A DNA stretch of 47,310 nt from an uncultured Candidatus Melainabacteria bacterium (lineage in GTDB: Bacteria > Cyanobacteriota > Vampirovibrionia > Gastranaerophilales > Gastranaerophilaceae), in the NCBI GenBank assembly GCA_932182025.1, contig CAKNXK010000002.1, forward strand, positions 1 through 47,310. The letters are read 5' to 3'. Both the position numbers and the translations under genes were made by a program. Shown here in pieces: positions 24,905 to 32,127 of the stretch. Position 1 is the first letter of the stretch, and every line of letters begins with the position of its first letter. Under the pieces are notes generated by a model. That model made no database searches, was not told where the DNA came from, and saw nothing but the letters and a program-made list of their open reading frames with translations.

Positions 24905-25642
24905 ATGAAAAATTACTTAATTGATACTCATGCACATTTAGATATGCTCGACCATTTTGATTTAACCGGAGTTGGCAAAGTTATTATTCCATCAGTAGAA
25001 GAAAAAACAATGGACAAAGTAATCGAATTAGCTAAAGCTCCAAATCTTTATGCTATGGTAGGGATTTTCCCTTCAGAAGCCAAAACATATTCCAAAGAAG
25101 TGGAAGACAAAATGATTGAGCGCGCTAAAAACCCTAAAGTGGTTGCAGTAGGTGAAATCGGCTTGGATTATTATTGGGATAAATCTTTCAATGATATTCA
25201 ACAAGAAGTTTTTACTAAACAAATAAAAATGGCAAATAAACTTGAGCTGCCAATTGTTGTTCATGATAGAGAAGCACATAAAGATACCTATGATATATTA
25301 AAAGAGGTAAATAAAGGCTCTAAGGTATTATTCCACTGTTTTTCAGGCAGCATTGAATTTATGAAAGAATGCACAAAAGAAGGTTGGTTTATCGCACTGG
25401 GCGGAGTTGTAACTTTCAAGAACGCTATAAAAATGAAAGATGTTGCACAAGAGATTCCTCTCAATCAACTTGTATTGGAAACAGATGCCCCTTATTTAAC
25501 CCCAGTACCTTTTAGAGGAAAAGAAAATCAGCCGGCTTATGTGAAATATGTAGCAGAAGAAATAGCTTCTTTAAGAAACATGCCGGTAGAAGAAATTATT
25601 GATATTACAACAACAAACGCGGAGGCATTCTTTAATCTATGA
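24905..25642 (+). CDS. tatD: TatD-family metal-dependent DNase
   Basis: This 245-residue TIM-barrel hydrolase has all metal ligands of the TatD family: H9 and H11 (DTHAHLD), E84 (GEIGLDYYW), H120 (VVHDREAH), H144 (LFHCFSG) and D194 (LETDAPYL). Members act as 3'-5' exonucleases or deoxyribonucleases in DNA repair and RNA quality control, and some act on D-aminoacyl-tRNA. It lies four bases after the Fe-S nuclease gene, and its stop overlaps the tlyA start as ATGA. Confidence 0.92.
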   Translation: MKNYLIDTHAHLDMLDHFDLTGVGKVIIPSVEEKTMDKVIELAKAPNLYAMVGIFPSEAKTYSKEVEDKMIERAKNPKVVAVGEIGLDYYWDKSFNDIQQEVFTKQIKMANKLELPIVVHDREAHKDTYDILKEVNKGSKVLFHCFSGSIEFMKECTKEGWFIALGGVVTFKNAIKMKDVAQEIPLNQLVLETDAPYLTPVPFRGKENQPAYVKYVAEEIASLRNMPVEEIIDITTTNAEAFFNL

Positions 25643-26445
25643 AAAAAGAACGTTTAGATAAAGTCTTAGTTGATTTAGGTTATTTTGAGAACAAAAGTAA
25701 AGCTTCTGCTGCAATTTTAGCAGGCAATGTTAAAATTGGAACAGAGGTTATTACAAAGGCTGGTTTTCAAATTGACCCTTCTAAAGAATATGATTTTCAG
25801 GTAAAAGCAATGCCCTTTGTATCAAGAGGCGGGTTTAAACTAAAAAAAGCTTTAGAAACGTTTCCTGTACAAGTAGAAAGCAGAATTTGTTTTGATGCCG
25901 GTGCTTCAACAGGAGGTTTCACAGACTGCTTGCTTCAAAACGGAGCTGAATTTGTTTACGCAGTAGATGTCGGCTACGGACAAATTGACTGGAAAATTAG
26001 AAGCTCTGAAAAAGTTAAAACGATTGAAAAAACAAACCTTAGAATATGTTCTTTTGACGATATTTACCAAGAAAATGAACCTGTTGCAGATTTACTGGCT
26101 TCAGATTTATCATTTATTTCATTAGAAAAAGTTATTCCAAATCTAAAAACATTATTAAACTCTGAATTTCATGAAATGATTTGTTTAATAAAACCACAGT
26201 TTGAAGCAGGAAAAGAACAAGTCGAAAAAGGCGGAGTTGTTAAAAACAAAACCGTACATGTTGACGTTATCCACAATGTTATTAATTGTGTAAAAGATTT
26301 GAATTATATTATTAAAGGACTAACTTATTCATCAATAAAAGGTCCCGCCGGAAACATAGAATATCTGATATGGTTCGCTACCTCAGGCGAGGATGTTGAA
26401 GTTGACATTAATAATATCGTAGAAGAAGCGCATCAAAACTTATAG
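25639..26445 (+). CDS. tlyA: TlyA-family rRNA 2'-O-methyltransferase
   Basis: The 268-residue protein joins an N-terminal S4 RNA-binding domain (MKKERLDKVLVDLGYFENKS) to an FtsJ-like SAM methyltransferase (FDAGASTGGFTDCLL, then DVGYGQIDWKIR). TlyA enzymes methylate 16S and 23S rRNA at 2'-O positions and affect capreomycin sensitivity; some have been called hemolysins. Its ATG overlaps the tatD stop. It overlaps the 3' end of the convergent hypothetical gene at 26433 by 13 bases. Confidence 0.92.
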   Translation: MKKERLDKVLVDLGYFENKSKASAAILAGNVKIGTEVITKAGFQIDPSKEYDFQVKAMPFVSRGGFKLKKALETFPVQVESRICFDAGASTGGFTDCLLQNGAEFVYAVDVGYGQIDWKIRSSEKVKTIEKTNLRICSFDDIYQENEPVADLLASDLSFISLEKVIPNLKTLLNSEFHEMICLIKPQFEAGKEQVEKGGVVKNKTVHVDVIHNVINCVKDLNYIIKGLTYSSIKGPAGNIEYLIWFATSGEDVEVDINNIVEEAHQNL

Positions 26446-26837
26446 TTTTCTTTAATAAACCTAACAGCATTTCTTACATTTGCATAAGCTTTTGCTGCAA
26501 GTTCACCATATACAAAATTCCAATCATAAGCCCATTCTTCAAAAATATCTAAATGGTCTTCATTTGTTGATACTTTGTGCTTATATTGATCTACTTCCGG
26601 AATACCATATTCTTTGCTGGAAACAGTTGCAAAAAATCCGTCTTTTTCTGCATAGTTCAAAGTTAGATTTACTCTGTCAAGCTTATCTAAATCACGCGCT
26701 TCCAATGCAGCTCGTAATGATTTATAACCGTTTTTAAATTCCTGCGGGCAATTTTCTTTTCCTAAGCGGTTTATGATTGTTCCACCGCAATATACTTTTC
26801 CAAATGATGTTTTATTCTCTAAATTATTTATCTTCAT
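26433..26837 (-). CDS. Hypothetical protein with N-terminal SFGK motif
   Basis: I do not recognise this 134-residue protein. It is soluble, starts MKINNLENKTSFGKVYCGG and contains several Trp/Tyr residues near the C-terminus (FEEWAYDWNFVYGE). I choose the ATG at 26837 over those at 26843 and 26870: a consensus TATAAT at 26845-26850 would start transcription right at 26837, and no Shine-Dalgarno is present for any of them. The SFGK start loosely resembles the N-terminal tag of the hypothetical at 9503. It follows the terminator of the gene at 26918. Confidence 0.65.
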   Translation of the reverse strand: MKINNLENKTSFGKVYCGGTIINRLGKENCPQEFKNGYKSLRAALEARDLDKLDRVNLTLNYAEKDGFFATVSSKEYGIPEVDQYKHKVSTNEDHLDIFEEWAYDWNFVYGELAAKAYANVRNAVRFIKENYKF

Positions 26838-26844
26838 AGCCATA

Positions 26845-26853
26845 ATTATAACA
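26845..26853 (-). promoter_or_regulatory. Extended -10 promoter, apparently leaderless
   Basis: On the minus strand TATAAT (26845-26850) with upstream TGT directly follows the T-tract of the preceding terminator. Seven bases separate it from the ATG at 26837. Confidence 0.6.
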
Positions 26854-26881
26854 TAAAAAAACAGAGTCAAAATGACTCTGT
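26853..26881 (-). terminator. Intrinsic terminator of the gene at 26918
   Basis: ACAGAGTCA (26861-26869) and TGACTCTGT (26873-26881) form a 9-bp stem with loop AAA, followed on the minus strand by seven T residues (26855-26861). Confidence 0.85.
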
Positions 26882-26917
26882 CTTTAACAATAGTTGTAAT
26901 TAGCTATTTGATTAAAA

Positions 26918-27784
26918 TTAAACTTCTTCGCCTTTTGGTCTAATCATCAAACCAGCTAGCGCTAACACTGTTGCTCCAACAGCTGCAGTTTTCCATGTAC
27001 TTGCTTTTTTACATTTACCCAACAAGTCTTCAGTTAATTTTTCTTTAGCTGTATTTTTAGCAGAAGTTAAGCCTTTCTTTGCGTTTGAATAAGCATCTCT
27101 AACACCGCCTGCTAAGCCTTTAGTATCTTTTTTAGTCAAAGCTTCTTCAGCATCTTGTAACGCTTTTTCTGCAGCTGTTAAAGCTTCTTTTTCTGTTTTT
27201 GCAAAATCTGCTTTTCCAATTGCTTCTTTATAGCCTTGAGAATCTTTTACCAAATTTTCAACAATAGCTTTGTCAGCTTCTTCTGTAGAATTCAGCAATT
27301 TTCTAAAGTCTGCTTCAGAGTATTTAGTTCCGTTATACTCATAACCTTCAGGCAATGCTAATTTCTTTAAATTTGCCAATTCTGTTTCAAAAGCTGCTTT
27401 TTCTTTATTTTCAACAGCTTTTTTTGCATTTTCTAATGCGATTTCTTTTTCAATAACAGCATCTAATTCAGCTTTTGCTTCAAAACCATCCGGCATTTTA
27501 ATATCAGCTACAGCTTTTTCTGCATCTTGAACGGCTTTTGCCTGTGTTTGGATAGCTTCCCAATTTGCTTTGTTGTCGCCGCCTTTTTCAACTTGTTTTT
27601 TTACAAAAGAATCATCTTTGTTCACATCTGCAATTGCTGCTTCCCAAGAAGAGTATGCAGGAGTCTTAAAACCTACATTTGCAGCCGCTGCGCCACCGCC
27701 GGCAATTCCACCTAATGCTGCACCGCCTAATACATAAGGCATGGCTGATGGTCTTTGTGCCTGTACTGTCATTTCATCTGTCAT
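26918..27784 (-). CDS. Hypothetical helical protein with hydrophobic ends
   Basis: This 288-residue protein has a Gly/Ala-rich hydrophobic segment near the N-terminus (VLGGAALGGIAGGGAAAANVG, about 18-38), a long central region very rich in Ala, Glu and Lys that should form helices or coiled coil (about 50-260), and a C-terminal membrane segment (TAAVGATVLALAGLMI) followed by RPKGEEV. This suggests a protein anchored at one or both ends. I know no family. TAGGAG lies 10 bases before the ATG. A strong terminator follows. Confidence 0.7.
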   Translation of the reverse strand: MTDEMTVQAQRPSAMPYVLGGAALGGIAGGGAAAANVGFKTPAYSSWEAAIADVNKDDSFVKKQVEKGGDNKANWEAIQTQAKAVQDAEKAVADIKMPDGFEAKAELDAVIEKEIALENAKKAVENKEKAAFETELANLKKLALPEGYEYNGTKYSEADFRKLLNSTEEADKAIVENLVKDSQGYKEAIGKADFAKTEKEALTAAEKALQDAEEALTKKDTKGLAGGVRDAYSNAKKGLTSAKNTAKEKLTEDLLGKCKKASTWKTAAVGATVLALAGLMIRPKGEEV

Positions 27785-27922
27785 AACTAATTACTCCTAT
27801 ATTTACAACTTACTACTATTATTGTCTGTACTAAATGTAAAAATACAATAGACCTTTACATATTCCTTCCACAAATATAAAGACTTAAACAAAATAAAAA
27901 TTGCCTTTTTTTTATAAAAAGC

Positions 27923-27951
27923 TTAACAAATCGTAACATATTGTGTATAAT
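27923..27951 (+). promoter_or_regulatory. Promoter of dgt, apparently leaderless
   Basis: TTAACA (27923-27928), a 17-base spacer and TATAAT (27946-27951). Six bases separate the -10 from the ATG at 27958, so the transcript should start at or within a base of the start codon. Confidence 0.65.
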
Positions 27952-27957
27952 AAAGGC

Positions 27958-28992
27958 ATGAAAAAAGAATTACAAACTATTAAAGACGAATTAGAGCAGA
28001 GAGAATACGAAATTCTTAGTGAATATGCTACAAAATGCAAAGACTCAAAAGGCAGAAAGACTCCGAGAGAAGATGAATATCCTATTAGAACAGAGTTTCA
28101 GCGCGACAGGGATAAAATTTTGCATTCCAAATCTTTTAGGAGATTAAAACATAAAACACAAGTATTTTTATCTCCTTATAATGATCATTTTAGAACAAGA
28201 TTAACGCACACATTGGAAGTTTCTCAGATTGCAAGAACAATGGCACGAGCACTAAGACTAAACGAAGATTTAGTTGAAGCAATTTCTTTAGGGCATGATT
28301 TAGGACATACAGCATTTGGACATTGCGGAGAAGCTGCATTGAACGAACTTTTGCCTAATGGTTTTTATCACAATCTTCAAAGTGTAAGAGTTGTTGAGCA
28401 CTTAGAAAACATGAACCTATGCAAAGAAACCGTAGATGGTATTTTAACCCACTCTTGGGGATATAAACCTAAAACTCCTGAGGCACAAGTTGTTCAATAC
28501 GCCGATAAAATCGCTTATATAAATCATGATATTGAAGATTCTGTTCGTGCCGGAGTAATTACAGAAAGTGACTTACCAAAGGATTGCAGGGAATATTTTT
28601 CATCAAATCAGTCTGATAGATTAGGAAAAATGATTTCTGATATTATAAGAACTTCTATGGGGCAGCCAAAAGTTGCTATGAGTGAAGAAGGTTGGTTTTA
28701 TGTAACAAAGCTTAGAGAATGGATGTTCGATAATGTCTATCTTGACCCTGTTACAAAAGCAGAAGAAGTTAAAGCGAAAAACATTATTAAGTCATTGTTT
28801 GAATATTACACAGAAAAACTTCAAGCTTACTACGACAAACAAGATATACCTCAGCTGATAACCGACTATATTTCCGGCATGTCTGATTCTTATGCAATAA
28901 GAAGATATCAAGATTTGTTTATACCAAAACCGCTTGCAGACACAACAAGCGACGAAGCTTTATTCAGAAAGATTAAAGATGAAGTATATTAA
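27958..28992 (+). CDS. dgt: Deoxyguanosinetriphosphate triphosphohydrolase-like protein
   Basis: The 344-residue HD-domain enzyme is of the dGTPase family, which splits dNTPs to deoxynucleosides and triphosphate. The family start FQRDRDKILHSKSFRRLKHKTQVF is followed by the metal ligands H84 (RLTHTLEV) and H113-D114 (GHDLGHTAFGH), with a later Asp in YADKIAYINHDIED. I start at ATG 27958, because the GTG at 27943 lies upstream of the -10 box. No proper ribosome site exists; AAAGG is one base from the ATG. The next gene, lipM, starts 14 bases before its stop. Confidence 0.92.
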   Translation: MKKELQTIKDELEQREYEILSEYATKCKDSKGRKTPREDEYPIRTEFQRDRDKILHSKSFRRLKHKTQVFLSPYNDHFRTRLTHTLEVSQIARTMARALRLNEDLVEAISLGHDLGHTAFGHCGEAALNELLPNGFYHNLQSVRVVEHLENMNLCKETVDGILTHSWGYKPKTPEAQVVQYADKIAYINHDIEDSVRAGVITESDLPKDCREYFSSNQSDRLGKMISDIIRTSMGQPKVAMSEEGWFYVTKLREWMFDNVYLDPVTKAEEVKAKNIIKSLFEYYTEKLQAYYDKQDIPQLITDYISGMSDSYAIRRYQDLFIPKPLADTTSDEALFRKIKDEVY

Positions 28993-29623
28993 ATTTGGAA
29001 CCTATTCAGGTCAAGAGAATATGCAGATTGATTCTGATTTATTGAATAAAGCAATTGAAGAACAAGAGCGAGAAACAATTTTTAGACTTTATGCATGGTC
29101 TCCAAAATGTATTTCCTTAGGAAGAAATCAAAAAGATGATTTTATTAAGGGTAAGCCTATTGATGTAGTAAAGCGCCTAACCGGCGGTCGTGCGCTTTTG
29201 CATGATAATGAAATCACTTATAGCTGTGTAATGCCTGCCCAAGAAGGTATTAGCGTAAATGATTCTTACAAACAAATTTCGGGGATTTTAATTAATTTCT
29301 TTAAAACACTGGGTGTGGAATTAGATTTTGGTGAAAACAAAAAGATTTCAACAAAATTTGACTACTGCATGCTAATATCAACCGGTGCAGATGTTTGTTA
29401 TCAAGGGAAAAAAATAATTGGTTCTGCTCAATTTAGAAAACAAGGATATATCTTACAACACGGTTCAATATTATTTGACTACGACAAAACCTTTTTAGAA
29501 GAATTGTTCGGCGAAGAAGTTAAAGGGATTACAACAGTAAAAGAAATTTTACCTGATATGACAAAAACTGAATTTGTAAAGAAATTGGAAAACTTTATAT
29601 TAAACCCTGAGTTTTTTATATAA
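28979..29623 (+). CDS. lipM: Octanoyl/lipoyl transferase of the LipM/LplA type
   Basis: The 214-residue protein has the biotin/lipoate ligase fold: SPKCISLGRNQ, KRLTGGRALLHDNEITYS and KKIIGSAQFRKQGYILQHGSI. These motifs and the spacing from C130 to GSAQ fit LipM, the cysteine octanoyltransferase that moves octanoate from acyl carrier protein to GcvH, better than LplA, which carries an extra C-terminal domain. I start at ATG 28979 (MKYIKFG), 14 bases inside dgt, rather than at 28934. It is coupled to dgt and overlaps the convergent YczE-like gene by 24 bases. Confidence 0.82.
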   Translation: MKYIKFGTYSGQENMQIDSDLLNKAIEEQERETIFRLYAWSPKCISLGRNQKDDFIKGKPIDVVKRLTGGRALLHDNEITYSCVMPAQEGISVNDSYKQISGILINFFKTLGVELDFGENKKISTKFDYCMLISTGADVCYQGKKIIGSAQFRKQGYILQHGSILFDYDKTFLEELFGEEVKGITTVKEILPDMTKTEFVKKLENFILNPEFFI

Positions 29624-30208
29624 ACAAATAAAAGTACCAACTAAAATAGCCGAAATTATAGTACCTTCTCTTAAACCTTCTACTTTATGTAGTACAGCGA
29701 GACTCAATATTATAGATAGTACACAGAGAGAAAAATCAAATAAGACTTTTGTTTTCCCAAAGTTTTTGTTTTTAAAAGAAATCGCTTTAACGAGTCCTTC
29801 TCCCGGGACATAAAGCAAATTAGCATATACTTCAAGACTAATTCCCAATGCCAAGATTGCAGAACCGACTATTAACAATAATAACTTGCAGATATAAATA
29901 TCGCTTTTAAAATATGCAGTAATGTGCATTCCTATATCAATAAAAACTCCAAAAAACAATGTTACCAAAAGCTGAAAATAGTCTACTTTACGAAAATTTT
30001 TCCTTAATATTAATATTTGAAAAATCAAAAAACAAATATTAATAAATATAGTAGTAACCCCAAAAGAAAAAGGTGTCATAAATGTTAATACATAAGGCAA
30101 GCTGGAAATCGGAGTTGTGCCCAAATCAGCTTGTGTAGAAGCGGCAATACCCAGCCCGCATAAAAAAATTGCAATAATAAATATAATAATCCGGTATGAA
30201 AACTTCAT
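29600..30208 (-). CDS. YczE/YitT-type membrane protein
   Basis: The 202-residue product is an inner-membrane protein with about five to six hydrophobic segments. The N-terminal pattern CGLGIAASTQADLGTTPISSLPYVL and later YVPGEGLVKAISFK are typical of the YczE/YyaS/YitT-like family, whose transport or sensing role is not established. AGGAG lies only one base from the ATG, too close for normal use. TAAAAT lies six bases upstream, so a leaderless transcript is possible. It follows the long hairpin at 30226-30266. Confidence 0.8.
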   Translation of the reverse strand: MKFSYRIIIFIIAIFLCGLGIAASTQADLGTTPISSLPYVLTFMTPFSFGVTTIFINICFLIFQILILRKNFRKVDYFQLLVTLFFGVFIDIGMHITAYFKSDIYICKLLLLIVGSAILALGISLEVYANLLYVPGEGLVKAISFKNKNFGKTKVLFDFSLCVLSIILSLAVLHKVEGLREGTIISAILVGTFICLYKKLRV

Positions 30209-30225
30209 ACTCCTATTTTAATGCA

Positions 30226-30266
30226 AACGGCTAGACTCGGAGCAATTATGCTCCGAGTCTAGCCGT
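30226..30266. terminator. Long 19-bp hairpin carrying a stop codon in its loop
   Basis: A very long perfect stem (about 30226-30244 with 30248-30266, arm AACGGCTAGACTCGGAGCA) closes a short loop that holds the TAA stop of the hypothetical gene at 30246. Its arm encodes the last residues TARLGA. The T-tract is modest on both strands (TTTTATT on plus, TTTGCATT on minus), so it may terminate weakly or protect mRNA ends. Confidence 0.6.
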
Positions 30267-31457
30267 TTTATTACAAAATCCAGCAAAGAACCTCAAAATA
30301 TCACCCAGGTCATAAGAACCATCTGGTTCCGGTTTCATAACACTTTCAGTCGTTTGTTTAGAGTTTTCAATTATGGTAGAAATTCTTTCATCAGTCAAAT
30401 TCGGATAGTTTTGCTTCAAGACATTTTTCATATAATCTGCATAAACACGTAAGTAATCTAAGGTATTTTCTTTTGTATCAGCATGAGCACAAATATTAGT
30501 ATGTCTTGCAGCACGCAAAGCTTCTTTTAATTTAATTTCATCATCTGTCAAAAAGAAATCAGCTGTTTCTTCAAGTACTTTGTTTTGAGTTTGACTTATA
30601 ATTTCTTTATCAGGATTAAACATATCTTTTATAAGCATAGCAGTTTTGAAGGATAAGGGATCGTCCTGTAGTTTAACATCTTGAGCTTCAAAAGATTTTT
30701 TGACAAAATCAATTAATGTATTAACGCAATCATTAACAGTGTCTAATTTATAATTAGAGATTAAAGCTTCTGTTGAATAAACATCATACGATCCATTTGA
30801 TGTGTTTGATTGATTAATGGCAATATCTGCAATCTTAGTAATAATTTGATTTAGTTTTTTATTAACAAAAGATTCATCATACTTTAAGCCGCGAGCTTCC
30901 ATTTGCGATTTAATATATTGCTGAAGCTGTTCCTTAATCTGACTCATTGAAGCAAGAAGATTATTATTAGAAGTATCTTTGACTGAATTATCTAAACCGG
31001 AAATACCTGAATAATCAAATTCATTACTATAATCAATAGGAGTTGTTTTCTGATTATTGTCAGAAGTATTATCTGAAACACTGTAGTTATTCAAGGTTGA
31101 TTGCTTTATTTCAGCCATTTTTTGTAAGTACTCAGAAAGAGGAGTTTTATTATCACTTACACCACTGGAATTATATGCATTCGCATTTGTATAAACAAGG
31201 TGATAGCTCTTACCCTGATATGTAAACGAAATTGTATATCCATTGTCACTACGATCAATGCAAAAATATGTGCAAACATTTTTCAAAGTTTCTAAATCAC
31301 TTGTATCGCCATCCATTAATCTGTCGATAATTTTATCTATATCAACATCTGAATTCGATGAAGTACCGGAAGGTTGTACATTTACGGTAGGGCAAAACTG
31401 CTCTGGTTTTGCAATTTTTTGATTAGATAAGAATTTTTTCAAATTTCCATCAAGCAT
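30246..31457 (-). CDS. Hypothetical protein, 403 residues
   Basis: I recognise no family. The protein is soluble and low in hydrophobic segments, with Asn/Ser/Asp-rich linkers at about residues 30-40, 125-145 and 160-170. A helical C-terminal half contains ARHTNICAHADTKENTLDYL and YPDLT-like segments. AAGGAG precedes the ATG. The preceding small gene ends 11 bases upstream, so the two form an operon. The C-terminal TARLGA and the stop are part of a 19-bp hairpin. Confidence 0.7.
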   Translation of the reverse strand: MLDGNLKKFLSNQKIAKPEQFCPTVNVQPSGTSSNSDVDIDKIIDRLMDGDTSDLETLKNVCTYFCIDRSDNGYTISFTYQGKSYHLVYTNANAYNSSGVSDNKTPLSEYLQKMAEIKQSTLNNYSVSDNTSDNNQKTTPIDYSNEFDYSGISGLDNSVKDTSNNNLLASMSQIKEQLQQYIKSQMEARGLKYDESFVNKKLNQIITKIADIAINQSNTSNGSYDVYSTEALISNYKLDTVNDCVNTLIDFVKKSFEAQDVKLQDDPLSFKTAMLIKDMFNPDKEIISQTQNKVLEETADFFLTDDEIKLKEALRAARHTNICAHADTKENTLDYLRVYADYMKNVLKQNYPNLTDERISTIIENSKQTTESVMKPEPDGSYDLGDILRFFAGFCNKTARLGA

Positions 31458-31468
31458 TGAAATCTCCT

Positions 31469-31750
31469 TTACTTTTTATACTTCCATATAATGTTATTAT
31501 TTTTACAAACAACTACTATTGAATAAGCTTCATTAGAGTCTTCAATATTCAGAATACAATCATCTGCAAGAAAATAGTTTTTAACCGGACCAGAGACCTC
31601 CCAGTTATTTTCTAAAAAAACCTTTACATCATCCAAATCTTTTAATTTTGTTAATTCAAGCGCCTGTTCAAGTAACAAACTATATTCATCAGAATTTTTT
31701 GTATTAGATTCTGATAGGGTTGAATAGAGGTTATAATGATTTAATTCCAT
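31469..31750 (-). CDS. Small hypothetical acidic protein
   Basis: This 93-residue protein is acidic and soluble: an N-terminal helical part (LLLEQALELTKLKDLDDVKVFLEN) and a beta-rich C-terminus ending VVVCKNNNIIWKYKK. No family is recognised. I start at 31750, because AAAAGGAT lies about nine bases upstream, rather than at 31777. That ribosome site belongs to a repeated element (31760-31797) containing a palindrome. It is co-transcribed with the 403-residue hypothetical, 11 bases downstream. Confidence 0.65.
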   Translation of the reverse strand: MELNHYNLYSTLSESNTKNSDEYSLLLEQALELTKLKDLDDVKVFLENNWEVSGPVKNYFLADDCILNIEDSNEAYSIVVVCKNNNIIWKYKK

Positions 31751-31759
31751 AAATTTGAT

Positions 31760-31797
31760 ATCCTTTTGGCAACACAATGCATATTGTGTTGTATTTT
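31760..31797 (+). repeat. Palindromic repeat, copy A
   Basis: ATCCTTTTG (31760-31768) is followed by the palindrome AACACAAT-GCAT-ATTGTGTT (31771-31790) and GTATTTTT. On the minus strand the element ends in the ribosome site of the gene at 31469. Confidence 0.65.
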
Positions 31798-31963
31798 TAG
31801 TATTATGAATTAGTTAACGACACAATTTATAAAAACTTTAGGGATTCAGTTTCTTTTGTAACATTTGTTAATAACAACCAATTTAGTTGTTAAATTTAAA
31901 GCAAATTGGGGTGTTTTCCTTTTTGGGAATAAAACTTTGTATTAATCTTTTTTCCAGCTTGGA

Positions 31964-32006
31964 ATCCTTTTGAAATACAACACAATATGCATTGTGTTGT
32001 ATTTTT
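31964..32006 (+). repeat. Palindromic repeat, copy B
   Basis: ATCCTTTTG (31964-31972) is followed by a perfect 14-bp stem (31973-31986 with 31991-32004) whose core AACACAAT-ATGC-ATTGTGTT matches copy A except for the four loop bases, then a T-tract. It lies about 60 bases upstream of the gap promoter. Confidence 0.65.
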
Positions 32007-32064
32007 TATATACGACCCCTTATCTCTTAATGAAAAATTAATATTTCCTTCTTGATTACTATTT

Positions 32065-32094
32065 TTGTTTGAATTACGATTAGTTTGTTATAGA
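32065..32094 (+). promoter_or_regulatory. Promoter of gap
   Basis: TTGTTT (32065-32070), an 18-base spacer and TATAGA (32089-32094), with TGT before the -10 as an extended element. Confidence 0.5.
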
Positions 32095-32127
32095 AAATAT
32101 TTTACTAATAAGAAGGAGTAAAAAATT

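Larger units (their letters stand above)
31751..32127. other. Divergent intergenic region before gap (377 bp)
   Basis: No gene is seen. The region contains two similar copies of a palindromic element (31760-31797 and 31964-32006), a 7-bp inverted repeat TAACAAC/GTTGTTA (31872-31892) between them, and the gap promoter near 32065-32094. Confidence 0.6.

Noticed and set aside
27921..27940. HLR1-like pair TTAACAAA / GTAACATA upstream of dgt
   Set aside because: Both halves carry a mismatch at a conserved T, and the left half is better explained as the -35 box TTAACA of a TTAACA-17-TATAAT promoter.
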